The notes under the pieces: model-generated
What the model was told of the DNA's origin: nothing
Seen by the model: the letters and a program-made list of their open reading frames with translations, nothing else
The model's database searches: none
Program-made: the position numbers and the translations under genes
Shown here: positions 27,166-35,900 of the stretch, piece after piece
How positions within the stretch are numbered: the stretch's first letter is position 1
Layout of the letters: the number at the start of each line of letters is the position of its first letter
DNA from: Shewanella oncorhynchi
Lineage (GTDB): Bacteria; Pseudomonadota; Gammaproteobacteria; Enterobacterales; Shewanellaceae
Reading direction: 5' to 3'
Assembly: GCF_012584455.1 (NCBI RefSeq)
Contig: NZ_JABAEB010000001.1
Coordinates: 414,701 to 478,700 of the forward strand
DNA: 64,000 bases

Positions 27166-29373
27166 ATGGTCTCTGTTCGCGAAGCGCACTTTAATGATCC
27201 CGATTTTCACTTAGAAGATTGGGTAGCTCGCTATGTTGGTCATGCCGATGAAGCGCAGATGCTGCTCTCTTTGATAGGGCAGATTGACGCCTTACCAGCC
27301 AAGAGTCCTGCGGCGAAGAGAGAACTGCTCGAACGTGCTCGAGAGATGATTGAAATCCTCGCCCCGCTAAACATGGACATTGAAACCCTGCAGGCGGCAA
27401 TTTTGTTTGTGGTGCTCGATGCTGGGTTATTGACCGAAGAAGCCATCCAAGAGAAATTTGGTGAGCCGCTGGCGCGTTTAGTGGCGAGTGTCGTGACCAT
27501 GAACGCCATCGGCGCGTTGAAAATCAATCCTAATAGTCGTTCAACCGAGCCACAAATCGACAATATCCGCCGCATGTTATTGGCTATGGTTGAAGATGTG
27601 CGCGCCGTGGTGATTAAGCTGGCTGAGCGTGTGTGTTTGCTACGGGCGGTGAAAAATGCCGACGAAGAAACTCGCGTGCTGTTGGCCCGTGAAATTGCCG
27701 ATATTTACGCGCCGCTGGCTAACCGTTTAGGGATTGGACAATTGAAGTGGGAGCTGGAAGATATTTCTTTTCGCTATCTGCATCCTGATACCTATAAAGA
27801 CATTGCTAAGCAATTAGATGGCAAACGACTGGATCGTGAAGTCTTTATCGATAAGTTTGTCAGCCAGTTGCAACAAAGATTAGATGAAGATCAAATTCGC
27901 GCTAAGGTCTACGGCCGGCCGAAACACATCTATAGTATTTGGCGCAAGATGAAGGGCAAGCACCTCAAATTTGATGAGTTGTTTGACGTGCGCGCCGTGC
28001 GTATCGTGACTGAGCGTCTGCAGGATTGTTATGGCGCGTTAGGTGTGGTGCATACGCTCTGGCACCATATTCCACGGGAATTTGACGACTATGTCGCTAA
28101 CCCTAAGCCTAACGGGTATCAATCGATTCATACCGTGGTGGTGGGGCCTGAGGGCAAAACCGTTGAAATTCAAATTCGTACCCAAGACATGCATGAAGAT
28201 GCAGAACTGGGTGTGGCCGCGCACTGGAAATACAAAGAAGGCAATCATTCCGGTAAGCAAAGCGGCTACGAAGAAAAAATTAACTGGCTGCGTAAAATTC
28301 TGCAATGGCAGGAAGACGTGGTCGAAAGTGGCAACTTGGTCGAAGAAGTCCGCAGCCAAGTGTTTGAAGATAGAGTCTATGTGTTCACCCCAAGCGGTGA
28401 AGTCGTCGACTTGCCACTGGGCTCAACCGTGCTCGACTTTGCCTATTACATTCACTCCCAAGTAGGGCATAAATGTATTGGTGCTAAGGTCGATGGCCGT
28501 ATTGTACCGTTTACCTATCAGGTTGAAACGGGCGAGCGTATCGAGATCATCACCTCGAAACAGCCCAATCCTAAGCGCGACTGGCTTAACCCTAACTTAG
28601 GTTATATCCGCACCTCGCGTGCGCGTTCGAAAATCCAGCATTGGTTTAAGCAGCAGGACAGAGACAAGAATATTGTCGCCGGCAAAGAAATGCTTGAATC
28701 CGAATTGGCGCGGGTGAGCCTTAAAATTAAAGACGCGGCCATCGCGGTCGAGCGCTTTAATATGGCGAGCATGGATGACTTACTGGCGGCCATTGGCGGC
28801 GGTGATGTGCGTCTGCATCAAGTGGTTAACCATATTCAAAGCCGTCTGCGACTCGACGAAGTGTCAGAAGAAGATGCCGTCGAAGAGTTAGTTAAGAAAG
28901 GCCAACATAAGCCGACCTCCAGTGGCCGTGGTCAGGTTGAAGTTAACGGTGTGGGTAACTTGCTTAACCATATCGCCCGTTGTTGTCAGCCCGTTCCCGG
29001 TGATGAGATCTTAGGTTTTATCACTAAAGGCCGTGGTATTTCTGTACATCGTGCTGATTGTGAACAAGTTAAAGAGTTAATGCGGGTTCACCCAGAGCGT
29101 GGTGTCGATGTGGTCTGGGGCGAAAATTACTCCGGCGGTTATCGCATGCGTCTGCGGGTATTAGCCCACGATCGCAGTGGTTTATTGCGCGACTTAACCT
29201 CAGTGCTGGCTGCTGAAAAATCCAATGTATTAGCCATGAGTTCGTCATCGGACACTAAAAATCAGACCGCCGCGATTGAGTTGGAACTGGAGCTTTATAA
29301 CCTCGATGGTTTATCGCGAGTGTTATCTAAACTGACCCAAGTCGATAGTGTGATCGAGGCAAGACGGCTTTAA
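27166..29373 (+). CDS. relA: GTP pyrophosphokinase RelA
   Basis: 735-residue ribosome-bound (p)ppGpp synthetase, the stringent-response alarm for uncharged tRNA. Order: inactive HD-type hydrolase region (about 60-200, VVIKLAERVCLLRAV in place of a full HD site), synthetase domain (GRPKHIYSIWRKM and FDVRAVRI), TGS (VYVFTPSGEVVDLPLGSTVLDFA), the CC region (HIARCCQPVPGDEI), and a C-terminal ACT/RRM (MRLRVLAHDRSGLLRDLTSVL). Length fits RelA, not SpoT. A terminator follows. In E. coli mazEF-mazG comes next; here a ~14.6-kb accessory stretch separates relA from mazG. Confidence 0.97.
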   Translation: MVSVREAHFNDPDFHLEDWVARYVGHADEAQMLLSLIGQIDALPAKSPAAKRELLERAREMIEILAPLNMDIETLQAAILFVVLDAGLLTEEAIQEKFGEPLARLVASVVTMNAIGALKINPNSRSTEPQIDNIRRMLLAMVEDVRAVVIKLAERVCLLRAVKNADEETRVLLAREIADIYAPLANRLGIGQLKWELEDISFRYLHPDTYKDIAKQLDGKRLDREVFIDKFVSQLQQRLDEDQIRAKVYGRPKHIYSIWRKMKGKHLKFDELFDVRAVRIVTERLQDCYGALGVVHTLWHHIPREFDDYVANPKPNGYQSIHTVVVGPEGKTVEIQIRTQDMHEDAELGVAAHWKYKEGNHSGKQSGYEEKINWLRKILQWQEDVVESGNLVEEVRSQVFEDRVYVFTPSGEVVDLPLGSTVLDFAYYIHSQVGHKCIGAKVDGRIVPFTYQVETGERIEIITSKQPNPKRDWLNPNLGYIRTSRARSKIQHWFKQQDRDKNIVAGKEMLESELARVSLKIKDAAIAVERFNMASMDDLLAAIGGGDVRLHQVVNHIQSRLRLDEVSEEDAVEELVKKGQHKPTSSGRGQVEVNGVGNLLNHIARCCQPVPGDEILGFITKGRGISVHRADCEQVKELMRVHPERGVDVVWGENYSGGYRMRLRVLAHDRSGLLRDLTSVLAAEKSNVLAMSSSSDTKNQTAAIELELELYNLDGLSRVLSKLTQVDSVIEARRL

Positions 29374-29441
29374 GGTTAGCGATGCCTTTCGACGCGATTA
29401 GCCTCGAAATCACTAGCAATATAAAAGATACAGAGAAGCCA

Positions 29442-29455
29442 TCTAGAAGCTAGAA
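29442..29455. repeat. 14-bp sequence TCTAGAAGCTAGAA, left copy
   Basis: Identical to 38293-38306. The two copies lie just after relA and just before mesX and enclose the REP transposase and helicase/ATPase genes. Each is two 7-bp CTAGAAG-like units, so it may also belong to a family of short CTAG repeats (compare 8021-8055). Confidence 0.6.
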
Positions 29456-29471
29456 AGTGATCAAGGATTGG

Positions 29472-29506
29472 GGCGGCAGGATGAATTTCACCTGCCGCCT
29501 TTTTTA
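29472..29506 (+). terminator. intrinsic terminator of relA
   Basis: Perfect 9-bp GC-rich stem GGCGGCAGG / CCTGCCGCC, 10-base loop, then six T residues. Confidence 0.92.
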
Positions 29507-29858
29507 TTTGGTTTTTTATGGAAATTGAGCGGGATGGCCAGTTAATTTAGTCTTTGTATGTTTAGCTGTTGCTGCAAGCCATTCATAATGGCTTACCATG
29601 GCATTTGCTCACCGACGCGCAGCCAGTCCGTCCTTGGATGCTCGACCGCCCCGTCCGTGGGGTGGACGGTCGTCTCGCAAATCACCATGGCACGCCTTTC
29701 GAGTGCTTGCATAACCTGTTGGTTTTAAAGACTAGATCTAATCTTAACGATTATAGGCACCACTCTATTGGACAGTAATGAGCTACGCTTTGCGCGAAAT
29801 TATCTTCATTTCGGATAAAAAAACAATTCTAAGCGCAGAATCGTCGGCCATGATGCGC
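29507..29858. other. intergenic stretch with REP-like hairpin, no convincing gene
   Basis: About 350 bases between the relA terminator and the REP transposase. It contains a GC-rich palindrome, CCGTCC (29651-29656) pairing with GGACGG (29664-29669), and an overlapping alternative GACCG / CGGTC. The word ACCATGGCA occurs on both sides (near 29595 and 29684). Because REP transposases are normally flanked by the palindromes they act on, this hairpin is a candidate REP element. A 69-codon frame here looks non-coding. Confidence 0.45.
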
Positions 29859-30884
29859 TTAAGGATGTAATGCTTGGCTTGAGGCTTTACCTTTACACCA
29901 TTTTCCGCAGTTGTGCTGCTTTTTAAACTCACACATGCTATCCCATTGACCACTTATGCCACTGTATTGACGGCGAAACTCTTTGGCTGAAGTGAGCCAC
30001 GTATCGGGCGAAATGCCTAATTCATTGAGTAGTTTTGGCCGTTGATTATTGATATAGCCTTTTTTATCAAGGCGCATAGCTCGTCCAGTCCAATCTATTA
30101 ACTCAAGATAATCTGCAAAATGAAACGGAATGCCTGTTTGCTGACTCAGAAGTGTTGAACCATCAAATTTTGCGAGGGCTTTATATAGAATTGGCTGTAG
30201 GTTATCTGCGGTAGTTTTGGCCAGTTGGGGCGCGTTGATATGAGGGTTAAGCGCATTCACGCGCTCCTGAATCGATGTAAAATCAGAGGATTGCACAGAG
30301 TTGGCAATCCCTGCTCGAATAGGATTTAAATCGACATACATCATGCACGCCAGTAGTGCTTGCTTATCTAACAAGGCTTGTGACTTAAAACGGCCTTCCC
30401 AAAAAGCGCCTTTACACTCATCTTCACGATTGGCCTTACGGGCAATTTCTTCATTTAAACAGCGCATAAACCAAGAGATACTGCTCAGTCGCTCATGCCA
30501 CTCGGCGAGTAATGCATCAAGTAACATCACTTCACCGTCGATTAAAGTATCACCATTCATATACTTAGTGGCAACGGCATGGCCCTTAGTGACTTGACTC
30601 CAGCGGCTGATAATATCTTTTTGCGTTAGCGATTTCGCCTTGTTGACATCAATTTTAAGTACTAAATGATAGTGATTACTCATCACCGCATAGGCGCAAA
30701 TATCAATGCAGAAAATCGCAGATAATACCTTGATTTTATCAACAATCCAGCCGCGACGATGCTCATAACTGCGACCTGAGAGTTTATCTTCACCGCACAG
30801 AAAAGCCCTGCGAACACAGCGATTTATCACATGATAGAAAGGTGTCGCATTAGCATCAATTAACTGTCTTCTGGCCGAGGTCAT
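29859..30884 (-). CDS. REP-associated tyrosine transposase (RAYT, Y1/HUH family)
   Basis: 341 residues from the ATG at 30884 (four codons after the first possible start), beginning MTSARRQLIDANATPFYHVINRCVRR. It carries the Y1 transposase features: the HUH metal motif in MSNHYHLVL and the helix YVDLNPIRAG, together with CLNEEIARKANRED and FWEGRFKSQ, all typical of the IS200/IS605-like group of single-strand transposases linked to REP palindromes. The enzyme nicks and rejoins hairpin DNA and is usually a single-copy chromosomal gene. No terminal IS ends were seen; the hairpin at 29651-29669 is a possible target. Full length for the family, probably intact. Confidence 0.85.
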   Translation of the reverse strand: MTSARRQLIDANATPFYHVINRCVRRAFLCGEDKLSGRSYEHRRGWIVDKIKVLSAIFCIDICAYAVMSNHYHLVLKIDVNKAKSLTQKDIISRWSQVTKGHAVATKYMNGDTLIDGEVMLLDALLAEWHERLSSISWFMRCLNEEIARKANREDECKGAFWEGRFKSQALLDKQALLACMMYVDLNPIRAGIANSVQSSDFTSIQERVNALNPHINAPQLAKTTADNLQPILYKALAKFDGSTLLSQQTGIPFHFADYLELIDWTGRAMRLDKKGYINNQRPKLLNELGISPDTWLTSAKEFRRQYSGISGQWDSMCEFKKQHNCGKWCKGKASSQALHP

Positions 30885-31175
30885 CACTAGCTCCACACAG
30901 ACAAAATCAAGATAATGTAAAGCCTAGTAGAGGAGTGTGCAAAACACAAAAAATATGGCTGTCCTTACTTCTCTTTGCTTACTTCTCTTACTTCTACTTC
31001 TTACTTCATACTTTTCATCCTTACTTTTCATTAGAGAATAATGCCAGATATCCATGAATTTCCACTATAAATAAAAAATACGACAGAACTAATTGTTCAA
31101 AACAAACTAAAGTAACTCGTTACAATTCATGTTTCTGATGGGGCGGTTTTCGCTGATGCTTGTTAAGTGTTTCGG
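30885..31175. other. AT-rich spacer with a polypyrimidine tract
   Basis: No gene seen. From about 30963 to 31030 the plus strand is almost only C and T with repeated CTTACTTCT words, an asymmetric low-complexity run. The rest is AT-rich. Confidence 0.6.
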
Positions 31176-31385
31176 CTACTCTTCAGGCCAAATGTTTGTG
31201 TACATTGGAACAAGGCTTAGTGGCAATAGGAATAAATGTGGCGCAAATATGAGTATTAAAATTACGGCAATAACAGAACCAAATATAAAACCAAACCACA
31301 GAACAAAACCTCCAACAATTAATGCCGTCACAATGACGTTCCAGAGCAACCTGAATGGAAAAAGAAGTATATTTCTAATGTTCAT
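31176..31385 (-). CDS. small two-helix membrane protein, hypothetical
   Basis: 69-residue very hydrophobic protein, not recognised. Two membrane segments (about 8-32 and 36-60) follow a positive N-terminus (MNIRNILLFPFRLLWN); it ends in a short acidic tail (NIWPEE). It begins 49 bases past the stop of the AAA ATPase on the same strand, so it could be the third gene of that operon. There is no strong ribosome site, and an 86-codon frame overlaps on the other strand but looks less protein-like. If real, a small membrane protein would fit the effector part of a defence module; this is inference. Confidence 0.45.
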   Translation of the reverse strand: MNIRNILLFPFRLLWNVIVTALIVGGFVLWFGFIFGSVIAVILILIFAPHLFLLPLSLVPMYTNIWPEE

Positions 31386-31434
31386 GTGAGTCAGTATATT
31401 TTAATGTAAATACGTTCAATTGGGCGCGTTAAAA

Positions 31435-32895
31435 TCATAACAATCCTACCATTTCGTCAATAGATTGTTTAAGTTCTGCTTCGGTGTATCTATTAGCTTG
31501 CATTGTTGCGTTTTCAGGATGATGTATATGATTCCGAATGAACGACTGCAATGTTGCTGGTCTTGGCGGACGTGGGATACCATTATTTTCCTGTATCCAC
31601 TGTTTATTTGATGCAATGCCCTGAGCATTTAGCCACAGGTCAACTGCGGCAATGTTAGTTAAGTTATTTCGCTCTTGTAAGTATCCATAAAGTTCATTAT
31701 GTAGATCAACAGTAGGTAGATCATATGCTCTATAGCTAATTTCGCCCCAAGACGGGCTCCATGGAAACATGGGGGATGTCGTGGCTGGTATGATGCTATT
31801 TTGATTATTTACCTTTTTGAAAATAAAAAGACCAGCATCTCTTAGGTTTGGAGATGAAAGCATAAATGGAGAGTGTGTGGTAACGAAAACCTGCTTGGTT
31901 TTTGAAATAACCATCAAAGCGTCCAATAGTTTTTTCTGCCCTGAAGGGTGCAGGCATATCTCGGGCTCATCTATGAATAAATAAAAGGGTTTGGAAACCT
32001 GAGCATTCGCCGCATTAGATGTTAATTCAGCATAAACCTGCAGCAGAGATATGGCTACAGCCCTCTGCATTCCATGTCCTTTTTCATTCATAGGCACGGA
32101 TACGCCATCATCAATAACGATGCTGGCTGTTTTGAAAAAATTCTCTATTTGTAGCTCTTCAAATGAAAATGAAATGTTAGCCGCTCCGAACTGGGAGGTG
32201 AAAACATTCTGAACTTTAGTTTCTATCTGGGCTATTTTGCTTCTTAGTTGTGATGCTGGATTGTTAAATAGACCATGATAGCTAGTTTGAAATGCCTGAT
32301 ATTCTGGTGTATTCGTATGTCCAAGAGCTATTTCTTTTAAGAGTGAGCCGCAGATTGTTGATGCGCCAAATTTAGATTCATCACTAGGATTAGTGTCGGC
32401 CCATATAAAATTATTGTCGTAAAACTTTTTGAAAGGTGCATCTATTCCTGCTGGATTGGAATAGGTTTGAGTCGTATCGTCCCAAAAATTTATTTTCTTT
32501 ATGTCTTCTGGAGAATTTACATCCCATGACCTTTTAACTTTGAAGCACTCGTGCCCACCGTCCATATAGATACAGGTTGTAAAAGAACGAACTTTGTTTG
32601 CTTGTACATGAGCGTTAACAGCTGCAGAGATGTTACCCGTGTATGTAATCTCAGCAAAAAAGTTATTACAGATTACCGCTGGGTCAGATTTATTTATTAG
32701 TGATGCAGGATCTTTCCTTGCGCCGTCTTTTATGAGGTTGAAAGCTTCAAAAATAGTAGACTTTCCTGAGTTGTTTTCCCCAACAAAAATATTTAGTCCG
32801 CTACCTTCTGTAACTCCGTCAGGGGTATTGAAATCTATATTTTGTGGTCCGTGAAAGCCTTTAAAGTTTTCAATAGTCATTGATTTTATATACAC
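31435..32895 (-). CDS. OLD-like AAA ATPase, candidate defence component
   Basis: 486-residue ABC/SMC-type ATPase of the AAA_15/AAA_21 group. Walker A is GENNSGKST (39-47) after an N-terminal IENFKGFHG strand; Walker B is FIDEPE near residue 304 with the H-loop VTTHSPFML near 335. No Toprim nuclease domain follows. Instead there is a ~130-residue C-terminal part with a conspicuous RNHIHHPEN (454-462) that I have not assigned. The start is GTG, with AAGGA six bases upstream. The gene is visibly AT-richer than its neighbours, a sign of transfer. It lies 71 bases after the helicase-nuclease gene, same strand. Likely partner in an anti-phage system. Confidence 0.75.
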   Translation of the reverse strand: MYIKSMTIENFKGFHGPQNIDFNTPDGVTEGSGLNIFVGENNSGKSTIFEAFNLIKDGARKDPASLINKSDPAVICNNFFAEITYTGNISAAVNAHVQANKVRSFTTCIYMDGGHECFKVKRSWDVNSPEDIKKINFWDDTTQTYSNPAGIDAPFKKFYDNNFIWADTNPSDESKFGASTICGSLLKEIALGHTNTPEYQAFQTSYHGLFNNPASQLRSKIAQIETKVQNVFTSQFGAANISFSFEELQIENFFKTASIVIDDGVSVPMNEKGHGMQRAVAISLLQVYAELTSNAANAQVSKPFYLFIDEPEICLHPSGQKKLLDALMVISKTKQVFVTTHSPFMLSSPNLRDAGLFIFKKVNNQNSIIPATTSPMFPWSPSWGEISYRAYDLPTVDLHNELYGYLQERNNLTNIAAVDLWLNAQGIASNKQWIQENNGIPRPPRPATLQSFIRNHIHHPENATMQANRYTEAELKQSIDEMVGLL

Positions 32896-32966
32896 AGCTA
32901 ATCCTTACTTTTGCATTTAGTCCTACAGGAAAATCCTTGGCGAATCTTAAGTCTTGCCAATAGTTA

Positions 32967-35900
32967 CTAACTTACTGCAATCTTCAACCGCTCATTTTCA
33001 CAAACCAACACACCTTTATCACACTGTATCTGTGCTAACTTCGCCATCCGTTCTGCCGCCTGAGCTGTGGCACGTTGGAAACCCAATAAGCCCAAAGCAG
33101 CTGATGCTGCGTCCGTTACGCTGATAGCGTGGGCGTCTTGCACTGTCAGCAATAAGGCGTTTGTGAGCTCGGCATCACAGACGTTTTCCAGCTTACGGGT
33201 GGCTGTGTCGACGCTGTTCCAGTTTCTTAACTTGACTGTACTGCGGCCATGCGGCCATAACACTTCATCGCTATCTAGCTGGATTAATCCTTTGGCAACA
33301 GCGCCTGTAATGGCTTGGTCTACAGTGCGCTTAATTTTGGCGCCAACCCTTGTCAGGCCTGCGGCGTTGGCTAAACGAGTAGCAACTAGGCTGGCGAATA
33401 TTGGGTATTCGGTTTCAACAATACGTTCAACCGCATACACCAACATACTTAAAGGAATGGCGCTGAAATCATCGACATGCGGAATATTGAGCTTAGATAC
33501 ATCGGCTTTTTTATAGGGCGTAGTGCAGGCTTCAAATTCTGGTTGTTCTTCTTCAACCCGTATTATTGGCGTTGCAATGGCCTCTGGCGCAGCAACTTTG
33601 TGTTTCACTTGTCTGGTGCTAGTGGCTTGTGCAGCCATTGTTACCATCAGTTCGTCATGTTGGGTTATGGCTTTGTCTATGAGTACTTTCAGGCGATGTA
33701 ACTCTGCCTCTGGATCTCGAAACCAGTCAGTAGACCAAATGCGTTCAAAGCTCCAGCCAAGGCCTTCCAGTACACTTTGCCGCAACCTTTCGCGGTCGCG
33801 TGCCGAAGTAGCTCCATAATAGCCTGCGCCGTCATATTCCAGCGCCAATACAAATTTACTTGGGTCTTCAGGATGCTTGATGGCTAAGTCGATGTAATAA
33901 CCCTGACTGCCGACTCGGGTGGCTACCTGATACCCCAAACGCTGTATTGCCTGATGCAGCAGGGCGCCAAAAGCAAAGTTTTGTTCCTGCTGTTTTTCAT
34001 AGGCTTTGTTCAACTGGCCAGATTCGGCAAACTGCAAAAAGATTTGCAGTGAACGCACACCAAAAGGGCTGTCTGCGCCAACTTTCAGTTCATCACCTTT
34101 GAAGTTGGCAAACACTTCCATTGCCAATCGTGCACGTGAAATCAATACGTTTAATCGCCGTTCGCCGCCCGGTTTGTTCAGAAGGCCAAAATTCTGGCTC
34201 AGCTGGCCTGTGCTGGTTTTTCCGTAACAAATGCTGATCAAAATAACGTCGCGTTCGTCGCCCTGCACGTTCTCCAGGTTCTTTACAAAAAACTCATCGC
34301 CACCTGCATGGCGTGCAAAGAATTCGTCAGTTTCTGGTTGTAGGCGGCGCACTTTTTCCAGCTCAAGCAAGATAGCATCTCGCTGCGAAAGGCTAAATGC
34401 AACCACGCCTAACGATAGGTGAGGTTTAGTTAAAGCGTGATTCAGTACTGCTGCTACAACAGCTTTTACTTCGCCAGTATTAGTGCGAGAGCTGCCTTTG
34501 TCGTAATGCGTTTCAGGTAAATAATGAAACTTCAGTCCTGTTGCATCGGGGTGAAAGCCTGGGCTTGGAAAGGCCACTAACTTGTTTTTATAAAACTGGT
34601 CGTTGGACACTGCGATCAGTGAATCGTGGCGAGAACGGTAGTGCCAGCGCAGCATTTTACTTGCCGCACCACGGGCTTCCATTAATGCCAGAATACTTTC
34701 CATTTCTGCGGTGGCGCTGTTTTCCAGTTCTTCCTCTTCCAGTTCAACAGCTTTACCAAATAGGTTGCTTGGTGGCATTTGCTTACTGTCACCTACCACA
34801 ATCACTTGCCGCCCGCGCAGCATTGCGCCTAAGGCATCGGGTGCTGGAATTTGACTTGCTTCGTCAAAAATCACCAGGTCAAAATCTAACGCACCTTGTT
34901 TTAGGTAGGTGGCGATGGACATAGGGCTCATCATAAAAATAGGTTTTACTTGCTGGATCACGTTACCTGCTTCAGCCAGCAATTTCCTAATAGGAATATG
35001 GCGTTTTTTCTTACCTAACTCACGCAGTACTAATTCCATTTCACCTTTAGCTGTTTTCTTTGGCAAGCGCTCGTACAGGCTGTTTACTAAAAATTCTTGA
35101 GCGAAAAACAAACTGTTACCATCAATACGTTTAAAGTCGCGTAGGCTTTGTTCATGTTTATTGCGGTCAAAGTGCCGTATTGCTTCTGAGCTGTCATAGG
35201 CATAGTTAACCAGACCAGAATAATAGCTAAGTTCGAATACCGTCATTAGCAAGTCTGGGGCTGCATGCCATGAGTAAGCATGTTTAGTGAAGTCCTTGAT
35301 GTTATAAGGCTCAAACGCCTTAATAATCTGGTTGTAGCGTGCAAAATCGTAAAGTAGGGCAGAGTTTTTCCAGCCTTCTAACCAGACATTTAGTTGCGTA
35401 AATTGCATTACTGCTAAGTCATGGTTTGGATTGCTGTCGGGGATTTGTATCAGCTCTTGCAGCGTTTGTGCCTGCACTGCAATAGCGTTACAAAGCGCTG
35501 TCAGTGAGTTCGTCTGGTCATGCAGCAGCTTTTTATCAATGCCCGTATCAATCAGTTCAGCCAATGATTGCGACAATTCAAGGCGGTTTACCTTTGTGTA
35601 AAAGGTGTTTATCCAGCTGTTTATTTGCGTTAATTCACTGTGCTCCGAAAATTCGCCTTGCCACTGCGCGCCAAAAGCTTCAGATAACAGGGGGTGGTAG
35701 CTAGTTAGCTCTTTTTTCGTGCTTTGGTAAGTTAAGGCAGTATCTAATGCAGTAAGCCAGTCGGTAGACGAAGCGGGCAGCGCGCCAAGCCAAAGCCCTG
35801 CTAACTGTGCTTTGGCTTGGCGATAGCTGGACGACAGGAAACGCCACCATTTATCTGTTTTGCCAATAAGCCCTTGCTTGATACTCAGTAAATCGGCATC

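Noticed and set aside
29569..29778. 69-codon plus-strand frame after relA
   Set aside because: The sequence is dominated by a GC-rich palindrome and shows no protein-like pattern.
31129..31389. 86-codon plus-strand frame opposite the small membrane protein
   Set aside because: The opposite strand gives a clean two-helix membrane protein in operon position; this frame looks like its shadow.
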